DNA from: Cervus elaphus
Lineage: Eukaryota; Chordata; Mammalia; Artiodactyla; Cervidae
Assembly (NCBI RefSeq): GCF_910594005.1
Contig: NC_057828.1
Location: forward strand, 4,228,235 to 4,292,234
Length of the DNA: 64,000 nucleotides
Direction of reading: 5' to 3'
Part shown: positions 33,221-43,243 of the stretch, piece after piece
Numbering within the stretch: the stretch's first letter is position 1
Layout: each line of letters begins with the position of its first letter
Program-made: the position numbers and the translations under genes
The notes under the pieces: generated by a model
Database searches by the model: none
The model's input: only the letters and a program-made list of their open reading frames with translations
Told to the model about the DNA's origin: nothing

Positions 33221-34093
33221 ATGCCAGCAATTTGGAAAACTCAGCAGTGGCCACCGGACTGGAAAAGATCAGTTTTCATTCCAATCCCAAAGAAAGTCAA
33301 TGCCAAAGAATGCTTGAACTCCCGCACAATTGCACTCATCTCACACACTAGTAAAGTAATGCTCAAAATTCTCCAAGCCAGGCTTCAGCAATATGTGAAC
33401 CGTGAACTTCCAGATGTTCAAGCTGGTTTTAGAAAAGGCAAAGAAACCAGAGATCAAATTGCCAACATCAGCTGGATCATCAACATCTATTTCTGCTTTA
33501 TTGACTATGCCAAAGCCTTTGACTGTGTGGATCACAATAAACTGTGGGAAATTCTGAAAGAGATGGGAATACCAGACCACCTGACCTGCCTCTTGAGAAA
33601 CCTGTGTGTAGGTCAGGAAGCAACAGTTAGAACTGGACATGGAACAACAGACTGGTTCCAAATAGGAAAAGGAGTACATCAAGGCTGTATATTGTCACCC
33701 TGCTTATTTAACTTATATGCAGAGTACATCATGAGAAACACTGGGTTGGAAGAAGCACAAGCTGGAATCAAGATTGCCGGGAGAAATATCAATAGCCTCA
33801 GATATGCAGATGACACCACCTTTATGGCAGAAAATGAAGAAGAACTAAAGAGCCTCTTGATGAAAGTGGAAGAGGAGAGTGAAAAAGTTGGCTTAAAGTT
33901 CAACATTCAGAAAACTAAGATCATGGCATCTGGTCCCATCACTTCCTGGCAAATAGATGGGGAAACAGTGGAAACAGTGACTGACTTTATTTTTCTGGGC
34001 TCCAAAATCACTGCAGATGGTGATTGCACCCATGAAACTAAAAAATGCTTACTTCTTGGAAGAAAAGCTATTACCAACCTAGACAGCATATGA
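33221..34093 (+). pseudogene. BovB reverse transcriptase segment (open for 290 codons)
   Basis: Non-LTR reverse transcriptase palm and fingers, which would copy BovB RNA onto nicked target DNA. Motifs seen: a fingers block near residues 19-25, the first catalytic Asp in 'FIDYAKAFD' (93-101), 'HQGCILSPCLF' (153-163) and the YADD active site (195-198). Upstream linker and endonuclease frames are separated by a frameshift near 33173. The C-terminus is cut by TGA at 34091, and a further frame (34112-34561) carries the C-terminal tail. Alone it cannot act in cis. Catalytic residues are nevertheless intact. Confidence 0.9.
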
Positions 34094-34954
34094 AACAGCA
34101 GAGACATTACTTTGCCAACAAAGGTCTGTCTAGTCAAGGCTATGGTTTTTCCAGTGGTCATGTATGGATGTGAGAGTTGGACTACAAAGAAAACTGAGTG
34201 CCAAAGAATTGATGCTTTTGAACTGTGGTGTTGGAGAAGACTCTTGAGAGTCCCTTGGACTGCAAGGAGATCCAACCAGTCCATCCTAAAGGAGATCAGT
34301 CCTGTGTGTTCATTGGAAGGACTGATGTTGAAGCTGAAATTCCAAAACTTTGGCCACCTGATACGAAGAGTTGACTCACTGGGAAAGACCCTGATGCTGG
34401 GAAAGATTGAGGGCAGGAGGAGAAGGGGTCAACAGAGGATGAGATGGTTGGATGGCATCACCGACTCAATGGACATGGGTTTGGGTGGACTCCAGGAGTT
34501 GGTGATGGACAGGGAGGCCTGGCGTGCTGCGGTTCATGGGATCACAAGGATTTGGACATGACTGAGCAACTGAACCGAACTGAACTGAAAGGTTGTTACA
34601 AGATATTGACTGCAGTTCCCTGGCTATACAATAAACCTTTGCTGCTTGTTGCATATTTATTTTTTTTAAATAGAAATCTAAGTCAAACAAGTGGAATCAA
34701 AATAAATTTCATAAATTTTTTAGTTGGTCAAAGATTCATAAGTTTTCTAAAATACACACATTATGCATATTATTTATACATATGCATACAAAAGCTTTTC
34801 TACTATACTTGAGAAAGGCTTGAGAAATAACATCAAAAAAAAAAAAGATGGAGAAATTGGAAAACATAAAATAAATGTAATGGGAGCACTGAATATGAAA
34901 TTAAAAAAGTGAAACAAACTAGTTAAAAGTAAAGGATCATCATATAGTTCACTT

Positions 34955-35085
34955 GTTTTTAAACACTACTGCTCATTAGAAATTTATCTGGAGCTCTGGA
35001 GAAAAAGAAAGCAGTACCTGGGCATTTACATTTTTCAAAATATTTCAAGATAATTCTGATGTGCATCTGGATTTTAAAAAGTGAT
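34955..35085 (+). repeat. MER5-like hAT relic
   Basis: 'actgctcattagaaatttat', 'ctggagctctgga', 'ctgggcatttacatttttca' and 'gataattctgatgtgcatct' follow the MER5 order with strong decay. Confidence 0.5.
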
Positions 35086-35305
35086 TGTAGCCTTTTCTAT
35101 TAAATCATAGTTTTGGTGATATAGAGTTCTATTATTCTTCTGTTGACCAATCGTGATACAATGGTATTAAGGGAATAATAGTTACATAATCACAATAGTA
35201 AAAGATGTTTATTGATTTTTACAGAAAATAGCCAGACAAAAAACAAAAGATAATTACAATTGCAAGCTATAATTGGAACATTATTAATGTAACAATATAA
35301 AATAA

Positions 35306-35497
35306 TTACATACAGTTTGAGGGGTCAAGCAGTGTTAAGTGGCAGAGCATACATGCACATGTTTTCGTCCACCCAGCCAGTCTGTGTCTTTCCTTTGGTG
35401 AATTTAATCCATTTACAATTAAGGTAATTATTGGTATGTGTGCTTCTATTACCATTTTCTTAATTGTTTTTGGTTTATTTTCTGTAGGTCTTTTCAT
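35306..35497 (-). pseudogene. L1 ORF2p endonuclease N-terminus remnant
   Basis: The minus frame contains 'ITLIVNGLNSPKERHRLAGW', the start of the L1 ORF2 endonuclease with its conserved 'VNGLN' Asn. After that Trp the similarity to endonuclease fades within about ten residues. The rest of ORF2 is absent. Confidence 0.75.
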
Positions 35498-35938
35498 TCT
35501 CTTGTGTTTCCTGCTTAGAGAAGTTCCTTTAGCATTTGTTGTAAAGCTGGTTTGTGGTGCTGAATTCTCTTAACTTTTCCTTGTCTAGAGAGCTTTTGAT
35601 TTCTCCATCAAATCTGAATGAGAGTCTTGCTGGGCAGAGTATTCTCAGTTGTATGTTCTTCCCTTTCATCACTTTAAATACATGGTGCCATTCCCTTCTG
35701 GCGTGTAGAGTTTCTGTTGAGAAATGATTCTGATAGCCTGATGGGAGTTTCCTGATAAGTTATTTATTTTTCTCTTGTTGTTTTTAATATTTTATCTTTG
35801 TCTTTAATTTTTGTCAGTTTGATTACTATGTGTCTTGGTGTGTTCCTCCTTGAATTTATCCTGCCTGGGACTTTCTGTGCTTCCTGGACTTGGTTGGCTA
35901 TTTCCTTTCCCATGTTAGGGAAGTTTTCAGTTATCTAT

Positions 35939-36300
35939 TCAAATATTTTCTAAGGTCCTTTTTCCTCCCTCTTTTCCTTCTGGGACCCCTATAATGCAAA
36001 TGTTAGTGCTTTTAATACTGTCCCAGAGACCTCTCAGGGTGACTTCATTTCTTTTCATTCTTTTTTCTATATCCTGTTCTGTGGCAGTGATTCCCACCAT
36101 TCTGTTCTCCAGGTCATTTATCTGTTCTTCTGCCTCAATTATTCTGCTATTGATTCCTTCTAGCGTATTGTTCACCTGTTTGTTTGTTCCTTAGTTCTTC
36201 TAGGTCGTTGTTAAACATTTCTTGCATTTTCTTCATTGTTTTTCCAAGATCCTGGATTATTTTCACTATCATTATTCTGAATTCTTTTTCTGGAAGTTTG
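35939..36300 (-). pseudogene. L1 ORF1p remnant
   Basis: A minus-strand frame (35939-36175 open) carries the coiled-coil to RRM junction of L1 ORF1p: 'GINSRIIEAEEQINDLENRM' followed by Lys/Arg-rich text and 'ICIIGVPEGKEGG'. ORF1p is the RNA-binding trimer of L1. Stops and shifts interrupt it on both sides. The N-terminal part (36318-36584) is in another frame. Confidence 0.85.
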
Positions 36301-37121
36301 CCTATCTCCACTTCATTTCATTGTTTTTCTCGGGTTTTATCTTGTCTCTTCATCTGGGACACAACTTTCTGCTTTTTCAACCTGATTAACTTTCTGTAAT
36401 ACGGTTTTTGTTTTAGCACTTTGCCATTGTGCTTCTTCTTGCTTTCTCTGTCTGCCCTCTGATGGAGAAGGCTTGTGTAAGTTTCCTGGTGGGCAGGACT
36501 GGTGGGCAGGACCTTGCGCAGTAAAACTTTAATCCAATTTTCTGCTGGTGTGTGGGGTTGAATTTCCTCCTGGTTTGGGTTCATTGTATGGTATGAGGAG
36601 ACCCATCCCTGGGGTTTACAGGCTGTCTGGTAGGGTTAATGGTGAACCCCAAGAGGATTTATGCCAAGGGGGACCTTCCTGGCCTGCTGTTGCCAGTGCC
36701 CTGTCCCTGTGGTGAGGCCCTGCCAACAAATGCCTCCACAGGAGGCCCCCCAACACCAGCAGGTGGTAATGTTCAGTATCCTGTGAGGTCACTACTCCTT
36801 TCCTCTGGGTCTTGGTGCACAAAGGTTCAGTTTATGCCTCCAAGACTGGAGTCTCTGCTTCCCCTAGTCCTGTGGAAATCCTATAATCAAATCCAGCCGG
36901 CTTTCAAGGTCAGATTCCCTGGGGATCCCCACCCTTTGTTGGATCCCCAGGCTGGGAAGCCTGATGTGGCTTCAGAACCTTCACAACAGCATGAGAATTT
37001 CTTTGGTGTTATTGTTGTCAAGTTTGTGGGTCACCCACCCAGCAGGTGTGGGATTTGATTTTACCGTGGTTACACCCCTCTTACTGTCTCACTGCAGTTT
37101 CTTTGTTTTTGGACGTGGGGT

Positions 37122-37153
<32 letters not shown>

Positions 37154-37356
37154 GGTGGGTTCCAGCATCCTCCTGTTAATGGTTGTTCAATAGTTGCAAT
37201 TTTGGTGTTCTCACAGGAGGAGATGAGCGTATGTCCTTCTACTCTGCCATCTTGAACTGGAAGTCCTCTCTATTATTATTATTTTTTTAATTGGAGGAAA
37301 ATTTCTCTATGATGCTGTGTTGATTTCTGCTTCACAACAACATGAATCAGTCATAA

Positions 37357-37357
37357 T

Positions 37358-37423
<66 letters not shown>

Positions 37424-37450
37424 TATATATATATACACACACACACACAT
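37357..37450. repeat. Compound (TA)n(CA)n microsatellite
   Basis: Alternating blocks of AT and AC repeats over about 94 bases within an L1 3' UTR. Three AT blocks and three AC blocks suggest repeated slippage and interconversion. Confidence 0.95.
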
Positions 37451-38049
37451 CCCTTTCCTCTTGAGTCTCCCTCCCCTCTCCCGTCCCACCCCTTTAGGTT
37501 GTCACAGAGCACCAAGCTGGGTTCCCTGTGTTACACAGCAGCTTCCTACTAGTTTTCTATTATACACATGACTGTGTATATAGGTTAATGCTGCTTTATC
37601 AGTTCGTCCTACACTCTCCTTCCCCCACTGTGTGCACGAGTTCATTCTTTATATTTGCATCTCCATACCTTCCATGTAAATAGGTTCATCAGTATATTTT
37701 TCTAGATTCCATATACATGAGTTAATATATGATATTTATTTTTCTCTTTTCTCATCAGTCAGAAAAATAAGTGAAGTTATACTTCACTCTGTATAATAGG
37801 TTCTAGGTTCATCCATCTCACTACAACTGACTCAAATTCATTCCTTTTTATGGCTGAGTAATATTCTATTGTATAAATGTGCTATATATTCTTTATCTAT
37901 TCACTTGTCAATGAATATCTAGCTTGCTTCCACATCCTTGCTATTGTAAATAGTGCTGCAATGAACATTAGTGTATATATATCTTTTAGATTTGTGGTTT
38001 TCTCAGAGTATGCCCAGTAGTGGGATTGCTGGGTCATATGGTAGTTTTA

Positions 38050-38279
38050 GGGGCTTCCCAGCTGGCACTAGCGGTAAAGAACCTGCCTGCTAATGCAGGA
38101 GACATAAGAGACATAGGTCCAATCCCTGGGTCAGGGAGATCCCCTGGAGGAGGGCATGGCAACCTACTCCAGTATTCTTGCCTGGAGAATCCTATGGACA
38201 GAGGAACCTGGTGGGATGCAGTCCATAGGATCACAAAGAGTGGGACATGACTGAAGCAACTTGGCATACACACAAGCAA
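38050..38279 (+). mobile_element. Bov-tA SINE nested in L1
   Basis: The 'ctggcactagcggtaaagaa' subtype, full length to 'aacttggcatacacacaag'. The flanks ggtagtttta (38040-38049) and ggtagttta (38280-38288) form the TSD. The L1 text continues across. Confidence 0.94.
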
Positions 38280-38384
38280 GGTAGTTTATTCCTAGTTTTT
38301 TAAGGAATCTCCACACTGTTATCCATAGTAGCTGTATCAATTTACATTCCCACCAACAAGGCAGTAGAATTCCCTTGGAAAGTT

Positions 38385-38525
38385 TTATTACTGTCATTTT
38401 AAATATAGGAAAACTGAGGAATTGAGAAGTTGAGTAATTGTCCCAGGTTCACACAGCAGTCCATATTGAAACCTCAGAAACCTGGTTCTGGAGCCGTTGC
38501 TCTTAACCACTAAGCTCTCCTGCCT
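38385..38525 (-). repeat. MIR SINE
   Basis: Antisense MIR: 'aggaaaactgaggaattgag', 'aattgtcccaggttcacaca', 'cctggttctggagcc', 'gctcttaaccactaagctct'. Nearly complete on the tRNA side. Confidence 0.85.
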
Positions 38526-38538
38526 CTTGTTGCCTCTA

Positions 38539-38743
38539 AGTTAGTCACTTAGCCATGTCCGACACTTTGTGACCCAGTGGACTGTAGCCCACCAGGCCCA
38601 CCCATGGAATTCTCCAGGCGAGAATATGGGAGTGGGTTGCCATTTCCTTCTCCACTGGATCTTCCTGACCCAGGGATCAAACCCAGGTCTCCCACATTCT
38701 GGGCGAACACTTTATCGACTGAGTCACCAGGGAAGATTATTGC
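38539..38743 (-). mobile_element. Bov-tA SINE, perfect 13-bp TSD
   Basis: Antisense Bov-tA ('agttagtcacttagccatgt' to 'gactgagtcaccagggaag'). cttgttgcctcta is repeated exactly at 38526-38538 and 38744-38756. It inserted at the edge of the MIR to its left. Confidence 0.96.
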
Positions 38744-38756
38744 CTTGTTGCCTCTA

Positions 38757-38849
38757 GGCCAACCAAAGTAAACAAGCAAAGTTCCTGACATCATGGAACT
38801 TACATTCTGGTTGATAGGGAGATAGATACTAAATAATAAACAAGAGCAT
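38757..38849 (+). repeat. L2-like relic cut by L1
   Basis: 'ccaaccaaagtaaacaagc', 'catggaacttacattctgg' and 'gagatagatactaaataata' match the ancient 'accctcatggagcttacattc' type repeat. It seems to resume after the L1 as 'aacaagtaaaatgtac' at about 39100. Confidence 0.5.
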
Positions 38850-39090
38850 CGAAACATGTATATTATCAAGGGTGAAACAGATCACCAGCCCAGGGTGGAT
38901 GCATGAGACAAGTGCTCGGGGCTGGTGCACTGGGAAGACCCAGAGGGAGCGGGTGGAGAGGGAGGTGGGAGGGGGGATCGGGATGGGGAATACATGTAAA
39001 TCAATGGCTGATTCATGTCAACGTATGGCAAAAACCACTACAATATTGTAAAGTAATTAGCTTCCAACTAATAAAAATAAATGGGGGAAA
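38850..39090 (+). mobile_element. Ruminant L1 3' UTR, short
   Basis: Nearly the same text as 27265-27490: 'tatattatcaagggtgaaac', 'gagacaagtgctcgggg', 'gggatggggaatacatg', 'cttccaactaataaaa'. It is heavily 5'-truncated (about 240 bp). The A-tail is interrupted by GGGG. A clear TSD is not visible. Confidence 0.92.
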
Positions 39091-40827
39091 AAAAGAGTAA
39101 CAAGTAAAATGTACAAATAAAAAGTAAAAATAATAGAAAACAATGAAGTAGGGGAGTGTTCATTTCTTCAATTATCTTACTTTTAATCTAATACTATCTC
39201 ATTTTCAGTTCGGTTCTGTTCAGTCACTCAGTCGTGTTAGACTCTTTGTGACCCCATGTATTGCAGCAGGCCAGGCTTCCCTGTCCATCACCAACTCCCG
39301 GAGTTTACTCAAACTCTTGTCCATTGAGTTGGTGATGCCATCCAACCATCTCATCATCTGTTGTCCCCTTCTCCTCCTGCCTTCAATCTTTCCCAGTCTT
39401 TTCAAATGAATCAGTTCTTCACATCAGATGGCCAAAGTATTGGACTTTCAGCTTCATCATCAGTCCTTCCAATGAATATTCAGGACTGATTTCCTTTAAG
39501 ATGGACTGGTTGGATCTCCTTGCAGTCCAAGGGACTCTCCAGAGTCTTCTCCAACACCGCAGTTCAAAAGCATCAATTCTTCAGTGTTCAGCTTTCTTTA
39601 TAGTCCACTCTCACATCCAAACATGACTACTGGAAAAACCATAGCTTTGACTAGATGGACCTTTGTTTGCAAAGTAATGTCTCTGCTTTTTAATATGTTG
39701 TCTAGGTTGGTCATAGCTTTTCTTTCAAGGAGTAAACATCTTTTAATTTCATGGCTTCAGTCAGCATCTGCAGTGATTTTTGAGCCCCTGAAAATAAAGT
39801 CTCTGACTGTTTCCACTGTTTCCCCATCTATTTGCCATGAAGTGATGGGACCAGATGCCATGATCTTAGTTTTCTGAATGTTGAGTTTTAAGCCAATTTT
39901 TTCTACTCTCCTCTTTCACTTTCATCAAGAGGCTCTTTAGTTCTTTTGCTTTCTGCCATAAGTTTGGTGCCATCTGCATATCTGAGGTTATTGATATTTC
40001 TCCCAGCAACCTTGATTCCAGCTTGTGCTTCATCCAGTCCAGCATTTCTCATGATGGACTCTACAGATAAGTTAAATAAGCAGGGTGACAATATACAGCC
40101 TTGACGCACTCCTTTACCAATTTGGAACCAGTCAGTTGTACCATGTTCGGTTCTAACTGTTGCTTCTTGACCTGCATACAGATATCTCAGGAGGCAGGTC
40201 AGATGGTCTGGTATTCCCATCTCTTTAAGAATTTTCCACAGTTTGTTGTGATCCACACAGTCAAAGTCAAAGTAGTCAATGAAAGAGAAGTAGATGTTTT
40301 TCTGGAATGTCTTGCTTTTTTGTTGATCCAATGGATGTTGGCAATTTGCTCTCTGGGTCCTCGGCCTTTTCTAAAACCAGCTTGAACATCTGGAAGTTCA
40401 TGGTTCACGTACTGTTGAAGCCTGACGTGAAAAATTTTGGGCATTACTTTGCTAGCATGTGAGATGAGTGCAATTGTGTGATAGTTTGAGCATTCTTTGG
40501 CACTGCCTTTCTTTGGGATTGGAATGAAAACTGATCTTTTCCAGTCCTGTGGCCACTGCTGAGTTTTCCAGATTTGCTGGCATATTGAGTGCAGGACTCT
40601 TCACAGCATCATCTTTGAGGACTTGAAATAGCTCAGCTGGAATTCCATCACCTCCACCAGCTTCTTTCATAGTGATGCTTCCTAAGGCCCACTTGACTTC
40701 ACATTCCAGGATGTCTGGCTCTAGGTGAGTGATCACATCATTGTGATTTTCTGGGTCGTGAAGATCTTTTTGGTATAGTTCTTCCATGTATTCTTGCCAC
40801 CTCTTCTTAATATCTTCTGCTTCTGTT

Positions 40828-41617
40828 CAGTTCAGTTCAGTTCAGTCACTCAGTCATGTCTGACTCTTTGCAACCCCATGAATCACAGCATGCCAGGCCT
40901 CCCTGTCCATCACCAACTCCCAGAGTTTACTCAAACTCATGTCCATTGAGTTGGTGATGCCATCCAACCATCTCATCCTCTGTCGTCCCCTTCTCCCCCT
41001 GCCCGCAATCCCTCCCAGCATCAGGGTCTTTTCCAATGAGTCAACTCTTCGAATCAGGTGGCCAAAGTATTGGAGTTTCAGCTTCAGCATCAGTCCTTCC
41101 AATGAACACCCAGGACTGATCTCCTTCACGATGGACTGGTTGGGTCTCCTTGCAGTCCAAGGGACTCTCAAGAGTCTTCTCCGACACCACAGTTCAAAAG
41201 CATCAATTTTTCGGCACTCAGCTTTCTTCACAGTCCAACTCTCACATCCATACATGACCACTGGAAAAACCATAACCTTGACCAGATGGACCTTTGTTGG
41301 CAAAGTAACGTCTCTGCTTTTTAATATCTATCTAAGTTGGTCATAGCTTTCCTTCCAAAGAGTAAGCGTATTTTAATTTCATGGCTCCAATCACCATCTG
41401 CAGTGATTTTCAAGCTTCCAAAAATAAAGTCTGACACTGTTTCCACTGTTTACCCATCTATTTTCCATGAAGTGATGGGACCAGATGCCATGATCTTAGT
41501 TTTCTGAATGTTGAGCTTTAAGCCAACTTTTTCACTCTCCCCCTTTCACTTTCATCAAGAGGCCCTTTAGTTCCCCTTCACTTTCTGCCGTAAGGGTGGT
41601 GTCATCTGCATATCTCT
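40828..41617 (-). mobile_element. Inner BovB inserted in BovB, 7-bp TSD
   Basis: The inner copy starts antisense with the terminal CAGTTCAGTTCAG repeat and is 5'-truncated in the RT region ('ggtgtcatctgcatatct'). ttctgtt occurs at 40821-40827 and 41618-41624, and the outer BovB reads correctly across. The inner ORF (40854-41303, 149 codons) covers only the C-terminal tail, but has fewer lesions than the outer copy. Confidence 0.93.
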
Positions 41618-41999
41618 TTCTGTTAGGTCCACACCATTTCTGTCCTTTATTGTGCCCATCTTTACATGAAATATTCCCTTGATATCTCTAATTTTCTTGA
41701 AGAGATCTCTAGTCTTTCCCCATTATTTTCCTCTATTTCTTCACATTTATCACTGAGGAAGGCTGTCTTATCTCTCCTTGCTATTCTTTGGAACTCTGCA
41801 TTCAGATGGGTGTATCTTTCCTTTTCTCCTTTGCCTTTCACTTCTCTTCTTTTCAAAGAAAGTATATTGAAGTTGTTTGTTATTCCCTTCTCCAGTGGAC
41901 CACATTTTGTCAGAACTCTCCACCATGGCCCATCCATCTTGGGTGGCCCTACACAGCATGGCTCATAGTTTCATTGAGTTAGACAAGGCTGTGGTCCAT

Positions 42000-42757
42000 G
42001 TGATCAGATAGGTTAGTTTTCTGTGATTGTGATTTTCAGTCTGTCTGGCCTCTGATGGAGAAGGATAAGAGACTTATGGAAGCTTCCTGATGGGAGAGTC
42101 TGACTGAGGGGGAAACTGGGTTTTATTCTGATGGGCAGGGCCATGTTCAATAAGTCTTTAATCCAATTTTTGTTGATGGGTGGGGCTGTGTTCCCTCCAT
42201 GTTATTTGACCTGGGGCCAAACTATGGTGGAGCTAATGAAGATAATGGCGACCTCCTTCAAAAGGTCCCATGCATGCACTGCTACACTCAGTGTCCCCAA
42301 CCCTGCAGCAGGCCACACTGATGCATGCCTCTGCCAAAGACTCCTGGACCCTCATGGACAAGTCTGGGTCAGTCTCTTGTGGGGTCACTGCTCCTTTCTC
42401 CTGGGTCCTGGTGCATACAAGATTCTGTTTGTGCCCTCCCAGAGTCTGTTTTCCTAGTCCTGTATAAGTTCTGGCAGTTCTGTGGTGGGGCTAATGGCAA
42501 TCTCCTCCAAGAGTATTTATGCCATACCCAGGTCTACTGCATCCAGAGCCCCTGCCCCTGCAGCAGTCCACTGTTGACCTGTACCTCCTCAGGAGGTACT
42601 GAAACACAGTTCTGTCTCAGTCTCTGTAGGGTCTCTGGGCCTTTGAGCCCTCTGAGCATCTCTGGTGGGCATGGGGTTTGATTCTAAATGTGATTTCACC
42701 CTTCCTACCATCTTACTGGGGCTTCACCTTTGCCCTTGGGTGTGGGGTATCTCCTCA
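42000..42757 (-). mobile_element. BovB 5' region (UTR-like)
   Basis: The part of the outer BovB upstream of its ORF. Landmarks on the + strand: 'ctctgatggagaaggataag', 'gtggggtcactgctcctttc', 'cctcctcaggaggtact', 'ttgggtgtggggtatctcc'. Forward ORFs (42131-42681) overlapping here are chance. It is strikingly similar to the 5' UTR of the L1 at 36440-37120 (see findings). Confidence 0.75.
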
Positions 42758-42814
42758 TTATTTTACAGATGAGCAAATTGAGGATCAAAGTGGTTAAAGC
42801 CATATCTAAGGATG

Positions 42815-43035
42815 AATTCGTGCCAAGTCACTTCAGTTGTGTCCTACTCTTTGTGACATTATAGACCGGAGCCTCCCAGGCTTCTCTGTCCGAGGGATTC
42901 TCCAGGCAATAATGTCAGAGTAGGTTGCCATGTCCTCCTCCAGAGGATCTTCCCAACCCAGTGATTGAACCTGTGTCTTTTGGGTCTCCTCCATTGGCAG
43001 GCGGGTTCTTTACCACTAGTGCCACCTGGGAAGCC
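42815..43035 (-). mobile_element. Bov-tA SINE, first at a shared site
   Basis: Antisense, full length: from 'aagtcacttcagttgtgtcc' to 'gtgccacctgggaagc'. It is flanked by catatctaaggatg (42801-42814) and cacatctaaggatg (43036-43049), a 14-bp TSD with one change. Confidence 0.94.
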
Positions 43036-43049
43036 CACATCTAAGGATG

Positions 43050-43243
43050 TTAGTCATTCGTTCATGTCCAACTCTTTGCAATCCCGTGGACTGTGGCCCA
43101 CCAGGCTCCTCTCTCCATGGGATTCTCCAGGCAAGAATACTGGGATGAGTTGCCATTCCCTCCCTCAGGGGATCTTCCCAACCCAGGGACTGAACTCGAG
43201 GCTTCTGCATTGCAGGCAGATTCTTTATCGTCTGAGACACCAG
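43050..43243 (-). mobile_element. Bov-tA SINE, second at the same site
   Basis: Antisense, from 'ttagtcattcgttcatgtcc' to 'gtctgagacaccagg'. ctaaggatg lies immediately before it (43041-43049) and ctaaggata immediately after (43245-43253). The target was thus used twice, in the same orientation. Confidence 0.92.

Larger units (their letters stand above)
32248..34590 (+). mobile_element. BovB LINE, 2.3 kb, endonuclease C-terminus to 3' end
   Basis: The best-preserved BovB here. It begins inside the apurinic-like endonuclease domain (Asn-Glu-Ala-Gly-Gln start, then the 'TWTSPDGQH' stretch and an SDH box), continues through the Lys-rich linker and RT, and ends in 'gaaccgaactgaactgaa'. Visible lesions are a TGA at 32381-32383 after DGQH, a TGA at about 33115 where two other copies read TGG, and an extra T near 33173 shifting the frame before RT. 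Confidence 0.96.
32128..34680 (-). mobile_element. L1 3' UTR split by a 2.3-kb BovB
   Basis: The left part (32128-32247) reads 'attgaagtatagttaactta' to 'ttctattatgg' antisense. The right part (34591-34680) resumes 'ggttgttacaagatattgac', 'cagttccctggctatacaat'. Together they restore continuous old L1 3'-UTR text as seen at 53715-53890, so the BovB between them is the later arrival. Confidence 0.8.
35306..37262 (-). mobile_element. L1 5' half: 5' UTR, ORF1, ORF2 start
   Basis: On the minus strand it starts at 37262 with 'gaggacttccagttcaagat' and GGC. This is the classical L1 5' end, followed by an 850-bp GC-richer 5' UTR, ORF1 (to about 35500) and the first codons of ORF2 (35480 to 35306). 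It then stops abruptly. L1 copies normally lose the 5' side, so a copy keeping 5' and lacking 3' must have been cut afterwards. A 29-T run lies at 37125-37153. Confidence 0.85.
37264..38378 (-). mobile_element. Ruminant L1 3' end with nested Bov-tA
   Basis: Antisense A-tail (tattattatttttttaattgg) and 3' UTR ('caccaagctgggttccctgt', 'cacccctttaggttgtc'), then late ORF2 to 'ggaatctccacactg'. It carries a long TA/CA microsatellite (37357-37450) and a Bov-tA (38050-38279). Its tail directly touches the 5' end of the L1 at 35306-37262. Confidence 0.92.
39206..42757 (-). mobile_element. Long BovB LINE, split by a second BovB
   Basis: On the minus strand it spans the BovB 5' region (42757 down to about 41890), the linker, RT and 3' UTR, ending at 39206. 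About 2.76 kb belongs to this copy once the inner BovB (40828-41617) is removed. The endonuclease is missing: the linker frame near 41885 runs straight into 5'-region text, indicating an internal deletion. The RT frame (39903-40331) keeps a YADG in place of YADD. Confidence 0.93.

Noticed and set aside
33221..34093. Longest ORF in the window (290 codons) as a host gene
   Set aside because: It is the BovB reverse transcriptase. The same text recurs in five other copies here, and flanking BovB domains surround it.
26886..39090. Segmental duplication linking 27265-27490 and 38850-39090
   Set aside because: High similarity stops at L1 3' UTR boundaries, and the flanks differ. These are two independent L1 insertions.
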